DNA from: Gemmatimonadota bacterium
GTDB lineage: Bacteria; Gemmatimonadota; Gemmatimonadetes; Gemmatimonadales; Gemmatimonadaceae
Reading direction: 5' to 3'
Length of the DNA: 40,145 nucleotides
Assembly (NCBI GenBank): GCA_003155795.1
Contig: PMEM01000010.1
Span: 18,535-58,679, forward strand
Shown here one piece after another: positions 7,221-15,708 of the stretch. The translations under genes were made by a program, and so were the position numbers. The notes beneath the pieces are model-generated. The model searched no databases and had not been told where the DNA came from. It worked only from the letters and a program-made list of their open reading frames with translations. Position 1 is the stretch's first letter. Each line of letters opens with the position of its first letter.

Positions 7221-8428
7221 GCGATGCCGACCGGCACTATTACCACAACCTCCTGATCCAGCAACGATTCCGGCATTGAATATCGAAGCCGCTCGGACAG
7301 CGCTCGACCCACCTCCTGGCCGCGAGCAGCGAGAAGCAACCCAGTAGGACTGGTAACATCCATCGCGAACACCATTCCAGGGACGACTCCACCAAGACGC
7401 ATGTGACGCACGCGCACTGGATCAGCATCTTCTTCTATCACCCTTCTGAACACGGCGAGTACGCGTGGATCGTACGTGCCAATACGCGAGGCGAGCGTTC
7501 CAATCGCGACGCCAGCGGCCATGCCACCCGCTTCGAGTACGTCGAGGTCGTTCGCAATCTTCAATATCCTGGCTCCCAACGGTAGTGCGTCACCGCTCAT
7601 GCCAGCACGCGGAGAGTTGGTGCCGTCGAAGGAGACGTTCGAAAGCTCCAGAATTCGGCATACGTCCCCCAGGCGCGGTATTTCGCAGATGAGTGAAGCT
7701 GCCACACGAGGCACACCGTTGGCGAGGCGCTGCTCGTCGCCATCTAGTTCGGCTCCGGAGTGGAGCTTGTCGATGAGGGCAGGAGACAGGGACACCGATC
7801 CGAGCTGCGAGAGAAGCGCTGCGATCTCGATCTCCCACTGATTAGTCACTCCAAGCGGTTCTGAGACGTAACCGACATATCGCTTGAGTCTGGTCCCGCG
7901 CGCGAACGCCGATGGATTCACCAGCGTGAGGATATCCGTAAGTGCCTTGACGGAGCCGTGTAGCGTCTGCTCGAGTAGCTCGCGCTCGGATCGTATTAGC
8001 AGACTATGCTCGGCGGCAGCAGAGACTGCGCCTACCAGATCGGTTGGCCCGCATGGTTTCGTGAGGAATCGAAAGACCGCACCATCGTTCACCGCGCGTG
8101 TCGCGCTGTCGATGTCTGCACGGCCAGTCAGTAAAACACGCACCGTGTAGGGAGCGATCTCGCGAATGCGCGTGAGCAAGGTGATCCCGTCTATCCCCGG
8201 CATGCTCAGGTCTGAGACAATTACCGCAAACGGCGAAGCAACGGCCTCGTCGACCAATTTGAGAGCCAGGATTGGCTCGGTCACACCGCGGACTTCGAAC
8301 TTGCCGCGCAGCATCCGCTGCAACGCTGCCAGCACTAGCTGATCGTCGTCGACGCAAAGTACACGGGGGGTCTGCCCTCCCGCGTTTCGGGTTGCAGTCT
8401 GGAGCGACTCCGTCACCGAGCTAGTCAT
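7217..8428 (-). CDS. Response regulator with degenerate HD-type output domain (paralogue A)
   Basis: 403 residues. The REC domain spans about 20-135 (PRVLCVDDDQ acid pair, phospho-acceptor in IVSDLSMPG, LLTGRAD, conserved Lys in FRFLTKPCGP). The C-terminal part resembles the HD-GYP/HD_5 output of RpfG-type regulators (LLEQTLHGSVKALTDIL ... LKRYVGYV ... EIAALLSQLGSVSLSP). Where active phosphodiesterases have the metal-binding His and His-Asp pair, this one has Arg and Ser-Gln, and no GYP motif is visible, so cyclic-di-GMP hydrolysis is unlikely. The start ATG overlaps the upstream kinase stop as ATGA, so the two are coupled and the kinase is its probable partner. A close paralogue lies at 13789-15042. 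Output presumably acts by protein contact. Confidence 0.8.
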   Translation of the reverse strand: MTSSVTESLQTATRNAGGQTPRVLCVDDDQLVLAALQRMLRGKFEVRGVTEPILALKLVDEAVASPFAVIVSDLSMPGIDGITLLTRIREIAPYTVRVLLTGRADIDSATRAVNDGAVFRFLTKPCGPTDLVGAVSAAAEHSLLIRSERELLEQTLHGSVKALTDILTLVNPSAFARGTRLKRYVGYVSEPLGVTNQWEIEIAALLSQLGSVSLSPALIDKLHSGAELDGDEQRLANGVPRVAASLICEIPRLGDVCRILELSNVSFDGTNSPRAGMSGDALPLGARILKIANDLDVLEAGGMAAGVAIGTLASRIGTYDPRVLAVFRRVIEEDADPVRVRHMRLGGVVPGMVFAMDVTSPTGLLLAARGQEVGRALSERLRYSMPESLLDQEVVVIVPVGIA

Positions 8429-10470
8429 GCTGCACTCTCATGCGTATTGAGGACATCGCGGACCTTCTGCGTAAGATTGCCCGCAGTAAATGGCTTCGGC
8501 ATGAATGCACGGCGCGAATCCGCACCACGCCGCACAATCTCATCGCCGACATAGAGCGACATAAATAGCACCCTGATGGCAGGATACTCCACGGCAAGCG
8601 CATCTGCGAGCTGACCGCCATGCATCACCGGCATCATTGCGTCGGTAATAACGAGGTCGATCTTACCACCCCAGGTTCGCACTACTGCCAATGCCTCAGC
8701 GCCACTCGCTGCATCAATCACTGAGTATCCTTCACCGGTGAGTGTTCGCGATGCAAGCGACCGCACGCTCGAATCGTCATCGACGAGAAGAATGATCTTC
8801 CCCGCAGATTCCGATGACGCTTCGTACGCCGGCGCCGACATACTTGACGGCATGCCCGACGTAGGGAAATAGACATCGAAAATCGTGCCGACGTTCTGTG
8901 CGGGCGAGACAGATATATGGCCGGAGGATTGACGGACAATTCCGTAGACAGTGGCAAGCCCGAGTCCGGTCCCGTGCGTTCCCTTGGTCGTGAAGAACGG
9001 CTCAAACATTCGAGAGAGCGTCGCCTCATCCATGCCGCACCCGTTGTCAGATATGGACAGGCGAATGTGTGGGCCGGTTGTTGCACCTGGGTGCTTGTGA
9101 ACATAAGCTCTGTCCAGAACGCAATTGCGAGTGGCGAATCGAAGCTCACCACCGCTCGGCATCGCGTCGCGCGCATTCTCGGCCAGAGTAACCACAATCT
9201 GCTCGATTTGCCCCGCGTCCGCAGAGATCGTACCTAGGTCAGGGGCGAGGTCGGTCGTGACGAGTATCGTTTCGCCAACCAGGTCGATGATAGCATCATG
9301 CATATCCGTGATGCACGCGTTTAAATCGACGATCGACAACTGTTGCAGCTGCATCTGGCTGAAGGTGAGGAGTTGGCGAGTCAGCGCCGTGGCGCGCGCC
9401 GCCGCGTCACGAATCATGTTCACGTCGTCGTAGCGTTCGTCATCTCGGGTTAAACTCATCTTGAGGAACTCGGCGCAGCCTTGAATAACGGTGATGATGT
9501 TATTAAAGTCGTGCGCTATTCCCGCTGCGAGTCCGCTCACCGCCTTCATCTTCTGAGTCTGTATTAGCTGCGCTTCGAATTCGCGCTGCGCGGTGAGATC
9601 ACGCGCAATGTAGTATGCCCCTACAACCCCATCCGACAGAAGGATCGGGATTCTGGTGAGATCGACGTCCACACGGCAGCCTTCCTTATTCAGAAGAGAG
9701 ATTGCATGGATGGTCGCCGTACCGTCAAACGTCTGCGCGAACTGCTCATGCACCTCCTCACGTTGATCCGACGCGATAAGTGATTCAAGTGACCGCCCGC
9801 TCATTTCTGCGGAGTCATACCCTAAGAGCACAGTGCAGCCGCGGTTGACATGCAGCACGCTGCCATCCGAATCGACCGAGAACACAGCGTCGGAGTGATT
9901 ATCGAACAGCGAACGGTATCGACACTCCTTCGCATGGATCGCAACGTCGCGGTGCCTGCTGGACGTAATGTCACGACTTATGCCAACGGTCCCCAACAGC
10001 GTTTGATCGGAGCCGCAGAGGGCACCGAAGGTGACCTGGGCGACGCGTGTCGCACCATTCTGTGCGCGCTTGTCTTGCGTCACGTCTCGCGCAACGGAGT
10101 AGACCAAACCGTTCTCGTCGGCCAACGACGATCGCGACGCTAACCACCTGTACGATCCGTCGGCACAGCGCACACGATACTCGGCTGTAACAACGTCACT
10201 CTTCTCCAAGTCGCCCTTCCCGAAGTACTCCTTCAGCGCGACGTTAACGCGAGAGCGGTCGTCAGGATGCACCAAAGCGAGAAAGTGTTGCGAGACTAGC
10301 TCATCTACTGCCCAACCAAGTGTCTCGGCAAGAACGCGGTTGACGTGCCTGAGCGTGCCGTCGGTGCCTACAACCCACAGAAGGTCGGCAGATAGATCGA
10401 AGAAGCGGCCGAGGGAAACGGTCGCCGAGGATCCGCCCGGTACTTGCGGCTGGTCTTGAGCACTATGCAT
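8425..10470 (-). CDS. Hybrid histidine kinase PAS-PAS-HisKA-HATPase-REC
   Basis: 681-residue cytosolic hybrid kinase without membrane segments. PAS 1 is at about 20-135, a partial PAS-like stretch at about 137-170 and PAS 2 at about 183-300. HisKA follows with the phospho-acceptor His in GIAHDFNN near 320. The HATPase spans about 410-530 (N box [36 protein letters not shown]). A C-terminal REC spans about 560-675 (ILLVDDDSSV, acceptor in VITDAMMP, Lys in FMPKPF). The phosphate likely moves His to Asp internally and/or to the coupled downstream regulator. The 722-bp gap upstream separates it from a divergent paralogous kinase. PAS ligands cannot be predicted. Confidence 0.88.
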   Translation of the reverse strand: MHSAQDQPQVPGGSSATVSLGRFFDLSADLLWVVGTDGTLRHVNRVLAETLGWAVDELVSQHFLALVHPDDRSRVNVALKEYFGKGDLEKSDVVTAEYRVRCADGSYRWLASRSSLADENGLVYSVARDVTQDKRAQNGATRVAQVTFGALCGSDQTLLGTVGISRDITSSRHRDVAIHAKECRYRSLFDNHSDAVFSVDSDGSVLHVNRGCTVLLGYDSAEMSGRSLESLIASDQREEVHEQFAQTFDGTATIHAISLLNKEGCRVDVDLTRIPILLSDGVVGAYYIARDLTAQREFEAQLIQTQKMKAVSGLAAGIAHDFNNIITVIQGCAEFLKMSLTRDDERYDDVNMIRDAAARATALTRQLLTFSQMQLQQLSIVDLNACITDMHDAIIDLVGETILVTTDLAPDLGTISADAGQIEQIVVTLAENARDAMPSGGELRFATRNCVLDRAYVHKHPGATTGPHIRLSISDNGCGMDEATLSRMFEPFFTTKGTHGTGLGLATVYGIVRQSSGHISVSPAQNVGTIFDVYFPTSGMPSSMSAPAYEASSESAGKIILLVDDDSSVRSLASRTLTGEGYSVIDAASGAEALAVVRTWGGKIDLVITDAMMPVMHGGQLADALAVEYPAIRVLFMSLYVGDEIVRRGADSRRAFMPKPFTAGNLTQKVRDVLNTHESAA

Positions 10471-11192
10471 GCTTAGTAAAAGTGGCTGTGGTGCAAAAGT
10501 CTACTCTTTCGCGGCTAGTCAGGTTTAGACCCCACCGATTGAACTGACTCCGCAACGATGGCGCCTATACAGATGTACCGTCATCAGTTCGTCGCTCCGA
10601 TCACTCCGGCAAGAGCGCCGCATCGTCTCTTGATCCTGCAACGCATGCATACTCGTACATAACGCGTTCGTCGTATGCAACGTCAGGCACCCGACTCTCC
10701 GGGAAACGGTGCGCAGCCCGCGGGCTGCAATCAGAAGGGCTGTACAATGTGGACATTAGTGTGAAGAAGCCTTGCACCGGTAGATACGGGTCTCCCCGGA
10801 ACTGAGTTTCGGCACGGTGAGAGGGGAATTGTAGAACTATTGGCGATTCTCCGTACCGAAGCTTTCGCGCGAGCGTCGCAACGGCAATCAGCAGCAGATA
10901 TATACAAGCCGTCTATGACCCGCGCAGGGCACAACGCAGTACTTGGCACAGTACTTGACATGACAACCGCAATTACGCGTTGACATATTTCCGGAGACGT
11001 GAAGTTGCGTGCTTAATGCACTCGAACGTTACCCGTGGCGGGATGTGTCGTCTGTTAGTAGTTGGAGTCCACGCTCCCGTGGGAGCTGGACAGTTAGCTC
11101 CTGTCAGATGCCGATGCCCGAACTACACTGGTTCGTAGAACGAAGCCGCCGCTCGCCTCGCAAGCGGCGGCCAACCTGGGTGGGCACGCACT
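10471..11192. other. Divergent intergenic region between two kinase genes
   Basis: No convincing gene. The largest frame (minus strand, 10731-10961) looks random and lacks a ribosome site. The region must hold the promoters of both kinase genes. TTGACA-like boxes occur twice near 10953-10985, but neither has a good -10 at the right distance. A hairpin at 11145-11171 sits just before the plus-strand start. Confidence 0.4.
11145..11171 (+). promoter_or_regulatory. Hairpin in the leader of the second hybrid kinase
   Basis: GCCGCCGCT and AGCGGCGGC form a perfect 9-bp stem with a 9-base loop, ending 21 bases before the ATG at 11193. It could affect translation initiation, since no good Shine-Dalgarno is seen there, or act as an attenuator. 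Function is inferred only from position. Confidence 0.35.
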
Positions 11193-13616
11193 ATGTCCCT
11201 GATTCGTCCGACCTCGAACCTACCCATCTCCGGGTCGACAGACACGGACAACCTCTCTCTCCGGCGCGTACTGATCGTAACCCGCGCAACCGATCGGCGC
11301 GATGCGATTACGCGGGCGTTGGCGACGGAATGCACCGAGGCCCTGCACGCCGTCTCTGACGAGATGGCTCTGCGATTGGTCGAAAGCGAGGAACTGGACG
11401 CCGTTGTGCTTGATGGCCCCCTCGAAAACCTACGTAGATCTCAACTCTGCCGGCGTCTTAAGGCGGTAGCCGGTCGTCCCCTGCCCGTGTTCTATCTGTC
11501 GTCAGGTGACGCAACGGTAGATGCGTGGCGGGACGCCGTGGAGCTCGGTGCCGACGGCTGTTTGGCGGCTCCGTTTGCTGTGAATGATCTCCGCGTCGCG
11601 GCCAACGAGGCTGTCGCAACCCACGCCGCGATGACTCCCGAGCATGTCACGGGCATGCGCTCCGTGCTCGGCGGCGTGACGGAGCGAAAGCAAGCGGAAC
11701 CCGCAATTGTCGCGGCGCTCTTCGAACAGGCGCCATCGTTCCTCGCCGTGATGCGCGGCCCCGCGCACACCTATGAGCGAGTCAACCCGGCCCACCGGAG
11801 ACTTCTAGGACAACGTGATGTGATTGGTAAACCTGTCATCGATGCCGTCCCCGAACTCGGTGAACAAGGATTTACTGACATTCTGGACCATGTGTATGCC
11901 ACGGGAGAACCGTTCATAGGAAAGCAGATGCCGGTGCAACTAACGCGGGTTGGTGGTATGCCAGCCGAAATTCGATACATAGATATCGCCTACCACCGGC
12001 TAACCCAGTCATACGGGGAGCATCTCATTATCTCGCATGGCGTGGACGTTACAGATCAGGTACTCGCCCATAAAAGCTTGCGCCAAAGCGAGGAACGCTT
12101 GCGGGAGCAATTCGCAAACCTTCCGGTACCAACCTCTCTCTGGGAGTATCGCGGCAAGGAATTTGTGCTCAGCGAATGGAATAAAGCTGCGCTACACTTG
12201 CTCTCGCGCGATTTAGAGAATGCGACGGGCAAAACAGTCAGGGAGATATTGCCGGACATAGACGATCTGGCAGACGACATGCGGAGTTGTCTTTCAAACA
12301 ACATCGTCGTCCAACGTAGCGTGGAAATCGATGCGGGCCCCGAATTGGGACGGCGCTGTTTCGATCTCACGATTGGGCCACAGCAACCCGACCGCGTACT
12401 CATGCACGCTTTCGATACGACGGCACGTTCGTTACTTGAAATACAACTTCGCCAGGCCCAAAAGATGGAAGCCGTCGGCCAACTGGCAGGCGGCGTAGCG
12501 CACGATTTCAACAACCTCCTCACAGTCATACGTGCGCACAGCGTGTTCCTGATGGAGTCGCTCCCCGCGGACGATCCGCAACGCGAAGATGCGGAGGCGA
12601 TTCACAAAGCCGGGATTCGGGCCGCTGGATTGACGCGTCAACTCCTCGCCTTCAGCCGCAAACAAATCCTGAAGCCACAGGTAATCGATCTTAACGCTTG
12701 TCTGGAGCAGACGCGCACAATGCTGGATCGGCTTCTGGGCGACGACATTGAAATAATCGTCGACTTAGGTATCGATCTTCAACGCGTGGTGGCGGACCCG
12801 GGCCAGATCGATCAGGTGATCGTGAACCTCGCGGTGAACGCCCGTGACGCAATGCAACTGGGAGGCCGCCTAACGATCAGCACCGGAATGGTGATCATTG
12901 GTACAAACCTGCAGGATACGCGGGGGATTCTCCTACCGGGTAACTATGTCAAACTCTCGGTATGTGACACGGGACATGGCATGGACGCCGCGGTGCAATC
13001 ACGCCTCTTCGAACCATTCTTCACGACCAAGGAGCTCGGCAAGGGCACCGGTCTCGGACTTGCGACGGTGTACGGAATCGTGAAGCAGTCCGGCGGCTAC
13101 ATAACGGTGGACAGTGCGCCCCGTGCCGGGACAACTTTCAATGTTTACCTGCCTGCTGTTCCGAGTGAAGAGGAGGGTGAGCAGTTACAAGAAGCAGAGC
13201 GTGCAGCAGAGCGCGGTGTCGAAACGATCCTGCTAGTCGAGGACGAGCCTGTCGTTCGAGAAGTCGCAAGGCGTATTCTGAGGCGGCACGGATACGTCGT
13301 CCTGGAGGCAGCAAGCGGACAAGAGGCGCTCTCGGTGTCGGCGGCGTTCCCGTCCGTCATCCACCTTGTAATTTCCGACGCCGTAATGCCCGGCATGCCA
13401 TCTGCCGAGGCCGTACGGCGGCTGCAGGAAAAGCGCCCTGGTCTCAAAGCTCTCTTCATGTCCGGATATAACGACGCCGAGGTCGTGCGTCGAGGGATCG
13501 CGTCGGCGGCGGTTCCGTTCATTCAAAAGCCGTTTGCCTCGCGTGATCTCGCATCCGCAGTGCGGACCGCGCTGGATTCATCGCGCAGCGCAGACGGGCA
13601 ACCGAACGCTAGGTAA
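11193..13616 (+). CDS. Hybrid histidine kinase pseudoREC-PAS-PAS-HisKA-HATPase-REC
   Basis: 807 residues, cytosolic. Residues about 22-145 resemble a REC fold ([11 protein letters not shown] ... DAVVLDGPL ... [13 protein letters not shown]). The N-terminal acid pair and the conserved Lys are missing, so this receiver is probably not phosphorylated. Two PAS-like regions follow (about 170-290 and 300-410). HisKA carries His in GGVAHDFNN near 435. The HATPase spans about 530-650 ([33 protein letters not shown]). The final REC spans about 680-795 ([10 protein letters not shown], acceptor in VISDAVMPG, Lys in FIQKPF). It is paralogous to the divergent kinase at 8425-10470, sharing the HisKA-to-REC part. 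The regulator paralogue follows 172 bp downstream. Confidence 0.86.
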   Translation: MSLIRPTSNLPISGSTDTDNLSLRRVLIVTRATDRRDAITRALATECTEALHAVSDEMALRLVESEELDAVVLDGPLENLRRSQLCRRLKAVAGRPLPVFYLSSGDATVDAWRDAVELGADGCLAAPFAVNDLRVAANEAVATHAAMTPEHVTGMRSVLGGVTERKQAEPAIVAALFEQAPSFLAVMRGPAHTYERVNPAHRRLLGQRDVIGKPVIDAVPELGEQGFTDILDHVYATGEPFIGKQMPVQLTRVGGMPAEIRYIDIAYHRLTQSYGEHLIISHGVDVTDQVLAHKSLRQSEERLREQFANLPVPTSLWEYRGKEFVLSEWNKAALHLLSRDLENATGKTVREILPDIDDLADDMRSCLSNNIVVQRSVEIDAGPELGRRCFDLTIGPQQPDRVLMHAFDTTARSLLEIQLRQAQKMEAVGQLAGGVAHDFNNLLTVIRAHSVFLMESLPADDPQREDAEAIHKAGIRAAGLTRQLLAFSRKQILKPQVIDLNACLEQTRTMLDRLLGDDIEIIVDLGIDLQRVVADPGQIDQVIVNLAVNARDAMQLGGRLTISTGMVIIGTNLQDTRGILLPGNYVKLSVCDTGHGMDAAVQSRLFEPFFTTKELGKGTGLGLATVYGIVKQSGGYITVDSAPRAGTTFNVYLPAVPSEEEGEQLQEAERAAERGVETILLVEDEPVVREVARRILRRHGYVVLEAASGQEALSVSAAFPSVIHLVISDAVMPGMPSAEAVRRLQEKRPGLKALFMSGYNDAEVVRRGIASAAVPFIQKPFASRDLASAVRTALDSSRSADGQPNAR

Positions 13617-13629
13617 GGCGATCGTATTC

Positions 13630-13659
13630 AAGAGTCCACTCGACTCCGCCGAGACTCTT
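13630..13659 (+). terminator. Hairpin after the second hybrid kinase
   Basis: AAGAGTC pairs with GACTCTT, and an inner CTCG/CGAG extends the fold, starting 14 bp after the kinase stop. No T-run follows. It may reduce read-through into the next regulator gene, which has its own 172-bp upstream region. Confidence 0.35.
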
Positions 13660-13788
13660 CTATAGTCGAGGACCGCCCGCAGCGCCCACGACACGACAAC
13701 TGGCACGGGCACGAAGAGGTGCCGACACGCCAATCGCCGCTCTGTTGTCATTACGGTTGTCCTCCCAGATAAATAAACCGAAAATCCT

Positions 13789-15042
13789 ATGGATGCCCTG
13801 GCGCGACTGCGAGAGACCGACAGCGTGGCCGGCTATAGCGGAATGGTGCGACAGAGCGATCACAACACGATTCGGAACGTTCCTCGCGTGCTCTGTGTCG
13901 ATGACGACCCGCATGTTCTTGCGATCCTCCAGCGCGTGCTGCTCGGCCGCTTTGATGTACAAGCGGTATCGAACCCATTCGATGCCATCGGAATAGTCGA
14001 GCAAACAGAAGCACCGTTTGCAGTAATTATCTCGGATCTGTCCATGCCGGGGATGGATGGTATAGCGTTATTGCGCCGCGCCCGAGAAGCGACACCTAAT
14101 TCAATGCGCGTGTTACTCACCGGAAACGCTGATATGGAGTGTGCCGTCGAGGCCGTGAACGAAGGATCCGTCTTCCGGTTTCTTGTAAAGCCATGCGCTC
14201 CGGATGTATTGATTACCGCCGTCGCCGCCGCCGTCGAGCAGTACCGTCTGGTCGAGAGTGAACGCGTCCTACTCGAGCAAACTCTTCGTGGTTCGGTAAA
14301 AGCGCTCACGGAAGTGCTGGCAGTCGCCAGTCCCTCTGCGTTCGCACGCGCCATGCGGTTAAAGAGGTACGTCGGTCAGATCGCAGACGCGCTCGATGTC
14401 GCCGATCGCTGGGAGGTCGAGGTCGCCGCTCTCATCTCTCAACTAGGGTGTGTGTCGTTGCCGTCGGACTTGATCCTCAAGATGCATGTCGGAGGAGAGC
14501 TTGACGCGTCCGAGCAAGCGATGGTGGATGCGTTGCCAGCGACCGCAGCATCATTCGTCGCCGAACTCCCGCGCCTGGATGCGGTCCGTAATATTCTGAC
14601 ACACCAGAATACACCCTACGCTGCGCCATACAGCGCATCGTTCGATGGCCCTGGACCGAACCTCGGCGCAAGAGTCGGTGCGATGATTCCACTCGGCGCG
14701 CGGATGCTCAAGGCCGCCAGCGATCTCGATTGGCTGCTCGCTGGAGGCATGTCGGAGACAAGTGCGTTAAGCAGCCTGGCTGCCAGGGAAGGCGTCTATG
14801 ACCCGGAAGTGTTGAATGCACTAAGTCGTGCCGTGGGATGCATGCCCGAAGCAAATGCGTGGCGTGTTCGCCTTCGTGACGTTCGAGAAGGAATGATATT
14901 TTTCGCGGACGTCCGTGGCCCGCAAGGGCTGTTGCTTGCGGCGGCGGGGCAGGAGGTAGGGCCAGCGCTGATAAATCGCCTGCGATATGTTTGGAACAAC
15001 GCGCTGTTGGACGCAGAGGTCTCCGTCTGCTACAGGTCGTAG
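13789..15042 (+). CDS. Response regulator with degenerate HD-type output domain (paralogue B)
   Basis: 417 residues, same architecture as the protein at 7217-8428 and clearly paralogous (LLEQTLRGSVKAL, SAFARAMRLKRYVG, GLLLAAAGQEVG are shared nearly word for word). REC spans about 30-150 with VLCVDDDPHV, acceptor Asp in VIISDLSMPGMDG and Lys in FRFLVKPC. The HD-like part again has SQLG in place of a His-Asp pair (AALISQLGCVSLP) and no GYP motif. ATG 13789 has no strong ribosome site; an internal ATG 18 codons on, after AGCGGA, is an alternative start. It lies in the same orientation as the upstream hybrid kinase, its likely phosphodonor. Confidence 0.8.
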   Translation: MDALARLRETDSVAGYSGMVRQSDHNTIRNVPRVLCVDDDPHVLAILQRVLLGRFDVQAVSNPFDAIGIVEQTEAPFAVIISDLSMPGMDGIALLRRAREATPNSMRVLLTGNADMECAVEAVNEGSVFRFLVKPCAPDVLITAVAAAVEQYRLVESERVLLEQTLRGSVKALTEVLAVASPSAFARAMRLKRYVGQIADALDVADRWEVEVAALISQLGCVSLPSDLILKMHVGGELDASEQAMVDALPATAASFVAELPRLDAVRNILTHQNTPYAAPYSASFDGPGPNLGARVGAMIPLGARMLKAASDLDWLLAGGMSETSALSSLAAREGVYDPEVLNALSRAVGCMPEANAWRVRLRDVREGMIFFADVRGPQGLLLAAAGQEVGPALINRLRYVWNNALLDAEVSVCYRS

Positions 15043-15069
15043 CCCGTTTCGGCCGTTTCAGTCGTTTGA

Positions 15070-15522
15070 TTAGCGCTTCGACTCGTGGCGTGGCGGATGC
15101 TGGCGGGCTGCAATGACCTCCTGATAGTGCTGACACCCGGCTCTCACAGCCGCGACCAGTTCTGCTGGGTCGAATGGCTTGCTAAGAAACAAGTACACCT
15201 TTGCAGCGTTGACAGCAGCAACCGCAGCAGCGGTCTCGGAGTAGGCGGTGAGAAGAATACGCACTGTATCGGGCGCAGCGTCTCGAACGCATTGTAGCAA
15301 TCCCAACCCGCTCATCGCCGGCATTCGCAGGTCTGACAGGATCACGTGGAACGGTGTTTCCGCCTTCCATACTGCGTTCAAGCCTTCCAGACCGCCAAGC
15401 ATCGCGGTAACGTCGAAATCGTTTCGCAAAGCGCGCCTTACGGCGACTAATACGTCTGGATCGTCATCGACGCAGAGGACGGGGGGTCGTGGTATCGACG
15501 GGCGGGTGTGATCAGAGAGCAT
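15070..15522 (-). CDS. Single-domain REC response regulator
   Basis: About 150 residues, nearly all one receiver domain. It has an acid pair in PVLCVDDDPDV, acceptor Asp in VILSDLRMPAMSG, Thr in LLTAYSE, and Lys in FLSKPFDP. It resembles the REC part of the two HD-type regulators nearby but stops before any output domain, so it may have arisen as a truncated copy or work as a phosphate shuttle. ATG 15522 is chosen over a TTG 9 codons upstream; neither has a strong ribosome site. It converges on paralogue B with a 27-bp gap and lies downstream of the 15709-20256 kinase operon on the same strand, 187 bp away. Confidence 0.78.
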   Translation of the reverse strand: MLSDHTRPSIPRPPVLCVDDDPDVLVAVRRALRNDFDVTAMLGGLEGLNAVWKAETPFHVILSDLRMPAMSGLGLLQCVRDAAPDTVRILLTAYSETAAAVAAVNAAKVYLFLSKPFDPAELVAAVRAGCQHYQEVIAARQHPPRHESKR

Positions 15523-15708
15523 TATTGATCTTAGCAAAGACCGCGACAATGATGCATACTATAAAAGACGCTCTCAGCGCTATTGAGTCACACACTACGT
15601 GAGTGTCGCGAGGCACGCCGCTGTCCAAGCCGGGGGCCCGTCGATCGCAACGGCTGCGTAACTCAATGCAGAAATTCGCCGTCCATGACATGTCGCTTGA
15701 GGCCAGTC

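Noticed and set aside
10731-10961. 76-codon minus-strand frame between the divergent kinases
   Set aside because: No similarity to any family, no ribosome site, composition typical of random GC-rich DNA.
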